A program made the position numbers and the translations under genes. The notes below the pieces were generated by a model. It saw only the letters and a list, made by a program, of their open reading frames with translations. It searched no databases and had not been told where the DNA came from. DNA of 64,000 nucleotides, taken from the NCBI RefSeq assembly GCF_009296265.1, contig NZ_WBJS01000011.1, forward strand, positions 1-64,000, read 5' to 3'. Source of the stretch: Thioclava sp. JE_KL1. Its GTDB lineage: Bacteria; Pseudomonadota; Alphaproteobacteria; Rhodobacterales; Rhodobacteraceae. Positions 17,659-26,865 of the stretch are shown piece after piece. Position 1 is the first letter of the stretch. Every line of letters begins with the position of its first letter.

Positions 17659-18681
17659 TTAGAACGAGAACTTCACGCCGAGGTCAGCAACCGCGTCCGA
17701 ACCCGAAACGTCGGAGTCAGCGATACCGCCTTTGATCGACGCGCCGCCGCCGAGGTCGTACTCAGCGCCGAGACCGTACCAGGTCACGTCGGTGTTGGCG
17801 TTGTTGTCTTCAGCGTACTGGATGTAGCCGCCAACGGTGGTTGCGCCGAAGACCGACGAAGCACCGATGCCGTACCAATCAACGTCAGCATCCTGACCGC
17901 GGTGAGCGATCACGGCTTTGACCGAGGTGTTGCCGAACTGACCGACGCCAGCGAGCGAGATCATGTCGACGTCCATGTCGGTGCCCGAGAGCTGGTTGCG
18001 GCCGTTCGAGTACTCGTAGCCCATGCCAACGGTGTAGTTGCCGAAGGTGTAAGCGCCAGCGATGGCGTACTCTTGGGTGACCGAGGTCTCGGTGGTGAGC
18101 GTAGCAACGGTGCTGTTGCCGACCGCGACCGGAACGCCGAGACCGCCGATGGTTGCGCCGTTCAGCTTGCCGTCCGACATCGAGGCTGCGACCGAGAACG
18201 CACCGAAGGTGCCGGTGTACAGCAGGTTCGGGCCGGAGTTGGCGCAAGCGCTGATGCCCGGACCAACGCTGGTGCAGTCGACGTTGCCGCCGTTGTCAGC
18301 CGTCAGGTAGCCGATGTCGTTCGAACCGCCAGCCGACGACAGGTCGGTGTAGCCAACTTCGTAGAAGTCGCCGAACAGAGCTTCCGGAGCGCCGACAACG
18401 TCGCCCATCGAGAGCTTGCCGAACGCGCCCGAGATGTAGACCGAAGCCGAGGTGCCGCGGGTAGCAGCGATAGCTTGGTCAGCACGGACGGAGCCGCCGA
18501 ACTCGAGGCCACCGTCGGTGGTGCCCGAAGCGGTGAACGAGACGCGGATGCGGCTCGAGAAATTCCAGTCGTCGCCGTTGTAGACGACACCCATGCGGCC
18601 GTCGCCGCCAACCGAGACCTCAGCGGCAGCGATGCCAGCCGAGAACACGAGCGCGGTCGTCGCGAAGAGAACCTTTTTCAT
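17659..18681 (-). CDS. Rhodobacter-type outer-membrane porin
   Basis: Protein of 340 residues with a signal peptide (MKKVLFATTALVFSAGIAAA) followed by a 16-strand-like beta-barrel sequence ending in the C-terminal Phe (DLGVKFSF) required for Bam-dependent insertion. GGSVRADQAIAATRGTSASV and GKLSMGDVVGAPEALFGDFY are typical of the alphaproteobacterial porin family. A Cys pair in an extracellular-loop-like stretch (NVDCTSVGPGISACANSG) may form a disulfide. Codon use is strongly biased towards C/G-ending codons, as in a highly expressed gene. GAGGG sits 6 nt upstream of the ATG, and a strong terminator follows. Confidence 0.93.
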   Translation of the reverse strand: MKKVLFATTALVFSAGIAAAEVSVGGDGRMGVVYNGDDWNFSSRIRVSFTASGTTDGGLEFGGSVRADQAIAATRGTSASVYISGAFGKLSMGDVVGAPEALFGDFYEVGYTDLSSAGGSNDIGYLTADNGGNVDCTSVGPGISACANSGPNLLYTGTFGAFSVAASMSDGKLNGATIGGLGVPVAVGNSTVATLTTETSVTQEYAIAGAYTFGNYTVGMGYEYSNGRNQLSGTDMDVDMISLAGVGQFGNTSVKAVIAHRGQDADVDWYGIGASSVFGATTVGGYIQYAEDNNANTDVTWYGLGAEYDLGGGASIKGGIADSDVSGSDAVADLGVKFSF

Positions 18682-19031
18682 CGTTTTCCCTCATTGTCTT
18701 ACAGGTAACCCCCAACCTGGGGAATCCGAAGTTGGGTATGACGGTGTTTTCTCTCCCCACCCCTTTCATTGCAACTCAAAGCGCCCGCCCGGGTCGAATA
18801 GGGTGTTTGATGGTGCAGACATGTCACAGTAACGTCAGCGTGCAATTGCGGTTGGCCTCTGACACCGCCCTACAGAGCCCCTTACACGCGCGTATAGCGG
18901 CATCGGGTGGCATTCCCCCGAGGTGCCGGTCGGTCGAAATCCGGGGGCAAAGGGGAAAAACCTTGTCGGGCTGGGGGCCATGAGCTAGAGAAAAGGCAAT
19001 CAATGACGCAGGCCGACGGGGACAGCTTCGC
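18682..19031. other. Intergenic region between divergent porin and DUF3576 genes
   Basis: 350 bp without a credible gene. It must hold the porin promoter and leader. On the minus strand CCCAAC and GTTGGG flank about 14 nt within 60 nt of the porin ATG, a possible leader hairpin. No tRNA or known small RNA is visible. Confidence 0.6.
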
Positions 19032-19580
19032 ATGACTTCCAGAACCCTTTTGAAACGCACGGCAATTCTGGGCGTGTGCCTCGTGCTCGCAGGCTGCGGC
19101 AAGGGTATCTCGAGCGGCAACATCTTCTCGGGTGGCAGCGGGGCTACCGCTTCACAGCGCGAAGCCAATCAGCTCGACCACACCCCCGGCTCGAACGAAG
19201 CCGTGATCGACGGCCCGACGCGCCGCGTTCAGAAGAAATCGACCGTTTGGGATATTTTCGGCGGAAATGGCGATCCGAACATCACCGTCGAGGTAAACAA
19301 GTATCTCTGGCAGGCTTCGCTCGAAGTGCTCGACTTCCTGCCGATTCAAGAGGTTGACCCCTTCTCCGGCGTCATCGTGACCGGCTACGGCACCCCGCCG
19401 GGCGGCGGTCGCGCCTATAAGGCCACGGTTTACGTGACCGACCCGGCGCTCGATGCGCGTTCGCTCAAGGTGTCGATCCGCACGCAGGGTGGCGCGGTCT
19501 CCGCCGATACGCAGCGCGCCGTGGAGAACGCGATTCTCACCCGTGCACGTCAGCTGCGGGTCCGCGACTCGCAACTCTGA
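19032..19580 (+). CDS. DUF3576 domain-containing lipoprotein
   Basis: Protein of 182 residues with a lipoprotein signal peptide (LAGCGKG, lipid Cys about residue 22). The mature part is DUF3576: KKSTVWDIFGGNGDPNITVE, NKYLWQASLEVLDFLPI and GRAYKATVYVTDPALDARSL. Function is unknown; the family is found in alphaproteobacteria, often just upstream of leuS as here. Envelope localisation is inferred from the lipobox. Confidence 0.88.
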   Translation: MTSRTLLKRTAILGVCLVLAGCGKGISSGNIFSGGSGATASQREANQLDHTPGSNEAVIDGPTRRVQKKSTVWDIFGGNGDPNITVEVNKYLWQASLEVLDFLPIQEVDPFSGVIVTGYGTPPGGGRAYKATVYVTDPALDARSLKVSIRTQGGAVSADTQRAVENAILTRARQLRVRDSQL

Positions 19581-19626
19581 TTCCCGCAAGGCGACCGCAG
19601 GACGCATTCAGATCCCAGCCCGAGCC

Positions 19627-19652
19627 AGCCTCCGGCGGGGATATTTCTGTCC
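19627..19652 (+). repeat. AATATCC extragenic element, short form
   Basis: The 20-mer AGCCTCCGGCGGGGATATTT at 19627-19646 is identical to 58438-58457. Both are followed by (T/C)TGNCCAA-like sequence and lie within 60 bp after a stop codon (DUF3576 gene here). Confidence 0.7.
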
Positions 19653-19733
19653 AAATGAGCGCGGCGGCTGGACCTCGCCCCCAAGGCCAGTGTAGCAAGC
19701 TCGCGCAGAATTCGACGTGATGAGGGGCCCGAC

Positions 19734-22292
19734 ATGGCACGCTACGAACCGAGCCAGAGCGAGACGAAATGGCAAGAGGCTTGGAACAAGGCGGATCTCT
19801 TCGCCGCGCGCCGTGATCCGGCCAAACCGAAATATTACGTCCTCGAGATGTTCCCCTACCCGTCGGGCCGCATCCATATGGGCCATGTGCGCAACTACAC
19901 GATGGGCGACGTCGTCGCGCGCTATAAGATGGCCAAGGGCTTTTCCGTGCTGCATCCGATGGGCTGGGATGCCTTCGGGATGCCCGCCGAAAACGCCGCG
20001 ATGGACAATAACGGCCACCCGAAGGACTGGACCTACGGCAATATCGCCGTGATGAAGGACCAAATGAAGCCGCTGGGCCTCTCGATCGACTGGTCGCGCG
20101 AATTCGCGACCTGCGACCCGGACTATTACGGCCAGCAGCAGGCGATGTTCATCGACATGCTCGAGGCCGGTCTCGTCTATCGCAAGAATGCGGTGGTGAA
20201 CTGGGACCCGGTCGACATGACCGTGCTCGCCAATGAGCAGGTGATCGACGGCAAGGGCTGGCGCTCGGGTGCGGAAGTCGAACGCCGAGAGCTGACGCAG
20301 TGGTTCTTCAAGATCTCCGACTATGCCGAGGAACTGCTCGACGCGCTCGACAACCTGAAAGACTGGCCCGAGAAGGTGCGCCTGATGCAGGCCAACTGGA
20401 TCGGCAAGTCGCGCGGCCTGCAATTCGCCTTCTCGACCGTCGATGCGCCGGAAGGCTTCGACCGGCTCGAGGTCTACACGACCCGCCCCGACACGCTGCG
20501 CGGCGCGAGCTTCGCGGCGATCTCGCCCGATCATCCGCTTGCCAAGCATCTGGAGCGGCACGATCCCAAGGTTGTGGAATTCGTCGCGAAATGCCGCGCA
20601 GGCGGCACGACCGAGGAAGCCATCGAGACCGCCGAGAAGCTGGGGATGGATACCGGCATCAAGGTCCGCCACCCGCTCGACACGAGCTGGGAACTGCCGG
20701 TCTATATCGCGAACTTCATCCTGATGGATTACGGCACTGGCGCGATCTTCGGCTGCCCGGCGCATGACGCGCGCGACTTCGAATTCGCGACGAAATACGA
20801 GCTGCCGATCACGCCCGTCTTCGAGCCGGTCGAGGGCGACTATCCCGAGGCCGAATACGTTCCTCTGAAATCCGAAAAAGTCCGCTACATCCGTGGCTTC
20901 GCGGGCGACGAGGTGCAGACCGGCGAAGAGGGCGTCGCGAGTGCCATCGCCTTCTGCGAGGAAAACGGCATCGGTCAGGGCGTGACCAAGTTCCGCCTGC
21001 GCGACTGGGGCCTGAGCCGCCAGCGCTATTGGGGCTGCCCGATCCCGGTCGTCCATTGCGAGACCTGCGGCGTCGTCCCCGAAAAGAAGGAAAACCTCCC
21101 CGTCGAGCTGCCTTACGACGAGGACGGCCAGAAGATCGACTTCTCGATCCCCGGCAATCCGCTGGATCGTCATCCCAGCTGGCGCGACTGCACCTGCCCG
21201 AACTGCGGCGGGCCGGGTCAGCGCGAGACCGACACGATGGATACTTTCGTCGATTCGAGCTGGTATTACGCCCGCTTCACCTCGCCCGGTGCCGCCACGC
21301 CGACCGATCCGGCCGAGGCCGAGTACTGGATGAATGTCGATCAATATATCGGCGGCATCGAGCACGCGATTCTGCACCTGCTCTATTCGCGCTTCTATGC
21401 CCGCGCGATGCACAAGACCGGCCACCTGCCCGCGAAAGCGATTGAACCTTTCGACGCGCTGTTTACCCAAGGCATGGTGACGCACGAGATCTACCTCACG
21501 CGTGACGCGAAGAACCGCCCCGTCTACCACCTCCCCGAAGAGGTCGAGGACGGCAAGCTGAAGGCCACCGGCGAAGCGGTCGAGACCATCCCCTCGGCCA
21601 AAATGTCGAAATCGAAGAAGAACGTCGTCGATCCGATGAACATCATCGCCGAGTTCGGGGCCGATACCGCGCGCTTCTTCGTGATGTCCGACAGCCCGCC
21701 CGAGCGCGACGTCGAGTGGACCGCCGCCGGCGCCGAAGCGACCTCGAAATTCCTCGCCCGCGTGCACCGCATTGCCGACGATATCGCCAATTCAGATTCG
21801 CCCGCGAATGAGGCCGAGGACACGGCGCTGCTGAAGGCCACCCATAAGGCGATCGACGAAGTCACCAAGTCGATCGAGGGCTTCACCTTCAACAAGGCGG
21901 TCGCCACGCTTTACGGCCTGACCAACACGATGTCGAAATCGAAGGCCGGGGCCGAGACCAAGCGCGACGCGATGAAGCTGATGGCGCAGTTGCTGGCGCC
22001 GATGGTGCCGCACCTCTCCGAAGAGGTCTGGTCGATGCTGGGCGGCGAGGGCTTCGTGATCGCGGCGCGTTGGCCCGAGGCGGACCCGGCGCTGCTGGTC
22101 GAAGATTCGGTCACCCTGCCGATCCAGATCAACGGCAAGCGCCGCGCCGAGATTTCGGTGCCCAAGGACATGCCGAAGGAAGAGGTTGAAAAGCTGGTTC
22201 TGGCCGACGAAGCTGTCGTGAAGGCGCTGGCCGGTGGCCAGCCCAAGAAGCTGATCGTTGTGCCGGGGCGGATCGTCAATGTGGTCATCTGA
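19734..22292 (+). CDS. leuS: Leucyl-tRNA synthetase
   Basis: Protein of 852 residues, class I aminoacyl-tRNA synthetase. The HIGH-equivalent is HMGHVRNY (about residue 48), and the KMSKS loop is AKMSKSKKN. An editing (CP1) domain with [13 protein letters not shown] lies between. Two zinc-like Cys sets are visible (VHCETCGV and CTCPNCGG). Length is normal. The last codons overlap lptE by 14 bp, giving the leuS-lptE-holA arrangement common in proteobacteria. Confidence 0.97.
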   Translation: MARYEPSQSETKWQEAWNKADLFAARRDPAKPKYYVLEMFPYPSGRIHMGHVRNYTMGDVVARYKMAKGFSVLHPMGWDAFGMPAENAAMDNNGHPKDWTYGNIAVMKDQMKPLGLSIDWSREFATCDPDYYGQQQAMFIDMLEAGLVYRKNAVVNWDPVDMTVLANEQVIDGKGWRSGAEVERRELTQWFFKISDYAEELLDALDNLKDWPEKVRLMQANWIGKSRGLQFAFSTVDAPEGFDRLEVYTTRPDTLRGASFAAISPDHPLAKHLERHDPKVVEFVAKCRAGGTTEEAIETAEKLGMDTGIKVRHPLDTSWELPVYIANFILMDYGTGAIFGCPAHDARDFEFATKYELPITPVFEPVEGDYPEAEYVPLKSEKVRYIRGFAGDEVQTGEEGVASAIAFCEENGIGQGVTKFRLRDWGLSRQRYWGCPIPVVHCETCGVVPEKKENLPVELPYDEDGQKIDFSIPGNPLDRHPSWRDCTCPNCGGPGQRETDTMDTFVDSSWYYARFTSPGAATPTDPAEAEYWMNVDQYIGGIEHAILHLLYSRFYARAMHKTGHLPAKAIEPFDALFTQGMVTHEIYLTRDAKNRPVYHLPEEVEDGKLKATGEAVETIPSAKMSKSKKNVVDPMNIIAEFGADTARFFVMSDSPPERDVEWTAAGAEATSKFLARVHRIADDIANSDSPANEAEDTALLKATHKAIDEVTKSIEGFTFNKAVATLYGLTNTMSKSKAGAETKRDAMKLMAQLLAPMVPHLSEEVWSMLGGEGFVIAARWPEADPALLVEDSVTLPIQINGKRRAEISVPKDMPKEEVEKLVLADEAVVKALAGGQPKKLIVVPGRIVNVVI

Positions 22293-22776
22293 CAGACGCG
22301 GATTTCTGGGGCTCGCGGGGGCAGCTGGCCTGCTCGCAGGCTGCGGCTTCACCCCGGCCTACGGGCCTCAGGGTGGGGCTGCGAAACTGCTCGAAGGGGT
22401 CGAACCGGCTGCGCCCACGACACGCGACGCCTTCGCCCTCGTGCAGCAGCTGAACGCCCGGTTGGGGGCCTCGCAGGTCACCCGCTACCGGCTCGACTAC
22501 AAGATCGACACCGAGTCGCTGGGTCAGGGCATCTCGCCCGACAATGCGACGACGCGCTACCAGCTCAACGGCACGGTGGATTACACGCTGCGCGATGCGG
22601 CGGATAACGCCGTGCTGCTGACCGGGCGCGTGACCTCCTTCACCTCGTGGTCCGCGACCGGCACCGTTGTCGCCTCGCAGGCCGCGCAGGAAGACGCCCA
22701 TCGCCGCCTGATGGTGATCCTCGCCGATCAGATCGTGACGCGACTTCTGTCACAAGCGCCGGGTCTGCCGGAATGA
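22279..22776 (+). CDS. lptE: LPS assembly lipoprotein LptE
   Basis: Protein of 165 residues with an Arg-containing signal ([19 protein letters not shown]) and lipobox LLAGCGF. LptE plugs the LptD barrel in LPS export. Family features are GFTPAYGP near the N-terminus and [20 protein letters not shown] at the C-terminus. The start at 22279 overlaps the leuS end, and the stop overlaps holA (ATGA). The assignment rests on position plus these weakly conserved motifs. Confidence 0.85.
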   Translation: MWSSDRRGFLGLAGAAGLLAGCGFTPAYGPQGGAAKLLEGVEPAAPTTRDAFALVQQLNARLGASQVTRYRLDYKIDTESLGQGISPDNATTRYQLNGTVDYTLRDAADNAVLLTGRVTSFTSWSATGTVVASQAAQEDAHRRLMVILADQIVTRLLSQAPGLPE

Positions 22777-23795
22777 AGCTGACCGGCGTAGCAGCGACCC
22801 GCTATTTCGCCAAACCCGAGCCCGAGCGCACCGGCCTGCTGATCTTCGGCGGCGATGCGATGCGCGTGGCCCTGCGGCGGCAGGAAGTCATCGCCGCGCT
22901 GATCGGCCCGAAGGGCGAAGAAGAGATGCGCCTGAGCCGGATCGCGGGCGGCGATCTGCGCAAGCAACCCTCGCTGCTGCTCGATGCGATCAAGGAGGTC
23001 GGCTTCTTCCCCGGCCCGCGCGTGGCCTTCGTCGAGGATGCGACCGATGCGGTCTCGGACGCGGTGAAGACCGCGCTCGACGCATGGCGCGAGGGCGACG
23101 CGCAGATCGTGATCACCGCAGGCTCGCTCGCCGCGAAATCGAAGCTGCGCAAGGCGTTCGAGGGCCACAACAACGCCTATTCCGTCGGGATTTACGACGA
23201 CCCGCCGAGCCGCGAGGAGATCGAGGATATCCTGCGTCGCGCCGGTCTGCGCGATATCTCGAACGATGCGATGACCGATCTCGTGGCGCTATCGCGGGCA
23301 CTCGATCCGGGCGATTTCCGCCAGACCGTCGAGAAGATCGCGCTCTACAAATTCGGCGACACCACGCCACTTGGCCCCGCCGATGTGGCCGCCTGCGCGC
23401 CGTCTTCGGTCGAGGCGGGCGTCGATGACGTGCTCTCCATCGTGGCCGAGGGCCGCGCGCCCGAGCTTGGACCGGTGATGCGGCGGCTGGAGAGCCAAGG
23501 GGTGCAGCCCGTGCAGCTCGCCATCGCCGCGATGCGCCATTTCCGCGCACTGCATGCCGCGGCCTCCGACCCGCAAGGCCCCGGTGCAGGCATCGCGCGG
23601 ATGCGCCCGCCGATCTTCGGGCCGCGCCGCGACCGGATGCAGCGGCAGGCGCAAAGCTGGGGCATGTTCAAGCTGGAGACCGCGCTGAAGGAACTGGTCG
23701 AGACCGATCTGACCCTGCGCTCCGCCAGCCGCGCGCCGCAAATGGCGGTGATGGAGCGCGCGCTGATGCGGCTCGCGATGCTGGCCCGGCGGTGA
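22773..23795 (+). CDS. holA: DNA polymerase III subunit delta
   Basis: Protein of 340 residues, the clamp-loader delta subunit that opens the beta ring. Visible features: LLIFGGDAMRVALRRQE near the N-terminus, the AAA+-like core, SLLLDAIKEVGFFPGPRV, and a C-terminal collar domain (MRHFRALHAA). Start 22773 overlaps the lptE stop; a longer frame from 22647 lies inside lptE and is rejected. The partner clamp gene dnaN is 34 kb away in this window. Confidence 0.9.
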   Translation: MKLTGVAATRYFAKPEPERTGLLIFGGDAMRVALRRQEVIAALIGPKGEEEMRLSRIAGGDLRKQPSLLLDAIKEVGFFPGPRVAFVEDATDAVSDAVKTALDAWREGDAQIVITAGSLAAKSKLRKAFEGHNNAYSVGIYDDPPSREEIEDILRRAGLRDISNDAMTDLVALSRALDPGDFRQTVEKIALYKFGDTTPLGPADVAACAPSSVEAGVDDVLSIVAEGRAPELGPVMRRLESQGVQPVQLAIAAMRHFRALHAAASDPQGPGAGIARMRPPIFGPRRDRMQRQAQSWGMFKLETALKELVETDLTLRSASRAPQMAVMERALMRLAMLARR

Positions 23796-24979
23796 GCGCG
23801 GCGGCGAAATCCGCGCTCGTCATCGGTGGCGGCCCGGCGGGGCTGATGGCAGCCGAGGAACTGGCGCGGGCCGGCGTCTCCGTGACATTGGCAGAGGCCA
23901 AGCCGACGCTTGCGCGCAAATTCCTGATGGCGGGAAAATCCGGGCTGAACCTGACGAGGGACGAACCGCTCGACAGCTTCCTGTCCCACTATTCCCACCC
24001 GCAGATCGCCGCGATCACCCGCGAATTCGGCCCAGAAGCCGCCCAGAGTTTCGCCCGCGATCTGGGTGTCGAGCTGTTCACCGGCTCCACCGGTCGGGTC
24101 TTCCCGACCGTGATGAAAGCCTCGCCGATGCTGCGCGCCTGGATCGCGCGGCTCGAATCTCTTGGCGTCACGATCCGCACGCGCTGGCGCTGGCAGGGCT
24201 TCGACGGCGACGCGCTGATCTTTGACACGCCCGAAGGCCGTCAGAGCCTGAGGCCCCACGCCACGGTCCTCGCGCTTGGCGGCGCAAGCTGGCCGCGGCT
24301 TGGCTCGGATGCGGCCTGGGTGCCGTGGCTGAGCGCGAAAGGCGTGGAGATCGCCCCCTTCGCCCCCGCCAATATGGGGTTCGAGATCGACTGGTCGGCG
24401 CATATGGCGAACCAGCTTGGCCAGCCCGTGAAAGGTGCAGCGCTGATTACGCCGACGCGGCGCACGCGCGGCGAATTCGTAATCTCGGAGCGCGGGCTCG
24501 AAGGCGGCGGCATCTATGAACTCTCCGCCGAGTTGCGCGAGGGCGCGCCGCTGAACCTCGATCTCGCCCCGGATCAAAGCACCGAAGACCTCGCCGCGCG
24601 GCTCTCGAAAATCCCGCCGAAACAGAGCCTGACGAACCGCCTGCGCAAAGGCGCAAAGCTGGACCCGGTGAAGCTCGCGCTCGCGCTGGAATGGGGGCGC
24701 CTGCTGCCCAAGGACCCGGCGCAGCTTGCAGCGACGCTCAAATCCCTGCCCGTCCCGCTCGGCCCACAGCGCCCGATCGCCGAGGCGATCTCCAGCGCAG
24801 GCGGCATCGCGTGGAGCAGTCTCACCGACGATCTGGAACTGACCGCCCTGCCCGGCGTCTTCGCCGCAGGCGAGATGCTCGACTGGGAGGCCCCGACGGG
24901 CGGCTATCTGCTGACCGCCTGCCTCGCCTCCGGCCGCCATGCCGGACGCGCCTCGGCCCAACGGCTCTCTTCCCCTTGA
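23792..24979 (+). CDS. TIGR03862-type NAD(P)/FAD-dependent flavoprotein
   Basis: Protein of 395 residues of the HI0933-like family. The N-terminal dinucleotide fold is ALVIGGGPAGLMAAEELARA, followed by FLMAGKSGLNLTRDEP. Near the C-terminus FAAGEMLDWEAPTGGYLL contacts FAD. The reaction is unknown. It begins with GTG inside the holA stop (GTGA overlap), so it is translationally tied to leuS-lptE-holA. A repeat element starts 3 bp after its stop. Confidence 0.87.
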   Translation: MSAAAKSALVIGGGPAGLMAAEELARAGVSVTLAEAKPTLARKFLMAGKSGLNLTRDEPLDSFLSHYSHPQIAAITREFGPEAAQSFARDLGVELFTGSTGRVFPTVMKASPMLRAWIARLESLGVTIRTRWRWQGFDGDALIFDTPEGRQSLRPHATVLALGGASWPRLGSDAAWVPWLSAKGVEIAPFAPANMGFEIDWSAHMANQLGQPVKGAALITPTRRTRGEFVISERGLEGGGIYELSAELREGAPLNLDLAPDQSTEDLAARLSKIPPKQSLTNRLRKGAKLDPVKLALALEWGRLLPKDPAQLAATLKSLPVPLGPQRPIAEAISSAGGIAWSSLTDDLELTALPGVFAAGEMLDWEAPTGGYLLTACLASGRHAGRASAQRLSSP

Positions 24980-24982
24980 TGT

Positions 24983-25027
24983 AAATATCCCGGGGGAGGT
25001 CCGTAGGACCAGGGGCAGAGCCCCCTC
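24983..25027. repeat. AATATCC extragenic element, long form
   Basis: AAATATCC (24983-24990) is followed by CGGGGGAGGTCCGTAGGACC and a GGGGC-AGA-GCCCC hairpin. Same layout as 16846-16888. It begins 3 bp after a stop codon and runs into the first copy of the 30-bp direct repeat. Confidence 0.6.
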
Positions 25028-25049
25028 ACCCGTCGCGCATCGCCACCGC
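25020..25049. repeat. 30-bp direct repeat, left copy (duplicated GST 3' end)
   Basis: Thirty bases identical to 28292-28321. On the minus strand it reads the last codons of the GST gene (A V A M R D G stop), but here no GST gene precedes it. It therefore marks a duplicated fragment at the left edge of the phosphoesterase/peroxidase segment. Confidence 0.9.
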
Positions 25050-25136
25050 CCAGGCCGATCACCGAACGCTCACGCTGCATCCCATCCGCGTGCATCCGCG
25101 GGGGTCTCACCCAGTGGTGATGGTGCGTGAGCGGGA

Positions 25137-25155
25137 CTGTCACCAAATTGCCAAA
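25137..25155 (+). promoter_or_regulatory. Possible Pho-box-like site upstream of the phosphoesterase
   Basis: CTGTCACC-AAA-TTGCCAAA resembles two CTGTCA half-sites 11 bp apart; the first is perfect, the second matches 4 of 6. It lies 72 bp before a phosphoesterase start. The match is weak and unsupported by a clear -10. Confidence 0.2.
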
Positions 25156-25226
25156 CGCCGTTCCTAGCGAGATGCCACGCGCCCCGTAGCTCACGGGGAA
25201 GCTGCCATTTGAATGAGGGACTTTAG

Positions 25227-26861
25227 ATGACCGACACGCTCCGCCTCACCGGTGCCGTCAGCGTACTCGCGCTGACTTGCGCCGCCGCGACCGCCCAAGC
25301 GGGCACCACCGCCGCCGCCGACACCCAGACCGCCACCCCGATCAAGCATCTCGTGGTAATCTTTCAGGAGAACGTCTCCTTCGACCACTACTTCGCGACC
25401 TACCCGAAGGCCGCGAACCCCAAAGGCGAGCCGCAATTCACCGCCGCGAAGGACACCCCCAAGGCCGATACGCTCGCAAGCGCCGGTCTGCTGAAGAACA
25501 ACCCCAACAAGACCAATTCCGCCAATGGCGCGAATGCCGCCGCCCCGTTCCGGCTCGACCGGACGCAGGCCGCGACTGCGGACCAGAACCACGGCTACAC
25601 CGCCGAGCAGGCCGCGTTCCACGGCGGCAAGATGGATGCCTTCCCGGCCAATACCGGCAAGGGCACCAAGGGCGGCACGGGCGCCTTCGGCACCAAGGGT
25701 CAGGTGATGGGCTATTATGACGGCAACACCGTCACCGCGCTGTGGAACTACGCGCAGGCCTACGCGATGAACGACAACGCCTTCTCGAGCACTTTCGGCC
25801 CCTCGACGCCGGGCGCGATCAACCTCGTCTCGGGGCAGACCAATGGCGCGGTACTGCCCAAGGGCTACAAACTCGCGGCCGATGGCACCTATGACAAGGG
25901 GCGCGTCGTGCCCGACGGCAATGGCGGCTGGACGATGATCTCGGATCTCGACCCGACCGGCGATGTCTGCTCGAACCCGAAATACCCGACCACGCTGATG
26001 GGCGGCAAGAATATCGGCGATCTGCTGAACGTGAAAAACGTCACCTGGGGCTGGTTCGAGGGCGGCTTCGATCTGACCGCAGTGAACGGCAACGGCACCA
26101 CCGGCTGCGACCGCTCGTCGCTCTCGCAGGTGACCGGCGAGACCTCGAAGGACTACATCCCCCACCACGAGCCCTTCCAGTATTATAAATCGACCCAGAA
26201 CCTCGATCACACCCGGCCCGCCTCGGTCGATGCGATCGGCACCTCTGACGATGGCGGCGCGAACCACCAATATGACAGCAAGGATTTCTACGCTGCGCTG
26301 AAGAACGGCAACCTGCCGGCGGTGACGTTCCTGAAAGCGTCCGCCTATCAGGACGGCCATGCGGGCTATTCCGACCCGCTCGACGGGCAGGAGTTCATCG
26401 TTGACGCGGTCAACGCGCTGCAGAAGTCGAAGGACTGGAAGGACACGGCGATCGTCGTGACCTATGACGACTCCGATGGCTGGTATGACCACGCGATGGC
26501 GGTTGTGAACGGCTCGAACATCCCGGTCGCGGGCTATGACGTGCTCAATGGCGGCAACTGCGCCAGCGACAAGACGCTGCCCGGTCTCGACGGCAAGCCG
26601 GCGCAGGGCCGCTGCGGCTACGGCACCCGCATCCCGATGCTGGTGATCTCGCCCTATGCGAAGAAGAACGCGGTCGATCATACGCTGGTCGATCAATCCT
26701 CGGTCACCAAGTTCATCGAGGATAACTGGCTGAACGGGCAGCGCATCGGTCAGGGCTCCTTCGACGCACAGGCGGGCAAGCTGAACGGCATGTTCGACTT
26801 CTCGAAAGCAGCCAATGGCAAGCTGATCCTCGACCCGGCCACCGGCACCCCGAAGGGCTGA
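25227..26861 (+). CDS. Secreted phosphoesterase (phospholipase C / AcpA family)
   Basis: Protein of 544 residues with a signal peptide (ALTCAAATAQA). The metal-binding motifs of the phosphoesterase family are present: HLVVIFQENVSFDHYFATYP near residue 50, TFGPSTPGAINLVSGQ, and VVTYDDSDGWYDH around residue 415. Members are acid phosphatases or phospholipases C acting outside the cytoplasm; the exact substrate is not readable. GAGGGAC lies upstream of the start. The following di-haem peroxidase gene begins 5 bp after the stop. The pair is bracketed by a 30-bp direct repeat, suggesting acquisition as a unit. Confidence 0.88.
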   Translation: MTDTLRLTGAVSVLALTCAAATAQAGTTAAADTQTATPIKHLVVIFQENVSFDHYFATYPKAANPKGEPQFTAAKDTPKADTLASAGLLKNNPNKTNSANGANAAAPFRLDRTQAATADQNHGYTAEQAAFHGGKMDAFPANTGKGTKGGTGAFGTKGQVMGYYDGNTVTALWNYAQAYAMNDNAFSSTFGPSTPGAINLVSGQTNGAVLPKGYKLAADGTYDKGRVVPDGNGGWTMISDLDPTGDVCSNPKYPTTLMGGKNIGDLLNVKNVTWGWFEGGFDLTAVNGNGTTGCDRSSLSQVTGETSKDYIPHHEPFQYYKSTQNLDHTRPASVDAIGTSDDGGANHQYDSKDFYAALKNGNLPAVTFLKASAYQDGHAGYSDPLDGQEFIVDAVNALQKSKDWKDTAIVVTYDDSDGWYDHAMAVVNGSNIPVAGYDVLNGGNCASDKTLPGLDGKPAQGRCGYGTRIPMLVISPYAKKNAVDHTLVDQSSVTKFIEDNWLNGQRIGQGSFDAQAGKLNGMFDFSKAANGKLILDPATGTPKG

Positions 26862-26865
26862 GGCG

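Noticed and set aside
16756-18708. 650-residue plus-strand frame across the YggS and porin genes
   Set aside because: Opposite two well-supported minus-strand genes and through a terminator hairpin; a shadow.
19608-21767. 719-residue minus-strand frame opposite leuS
   Set aside because: Shadow of leuS; composition typical of antisense reading.
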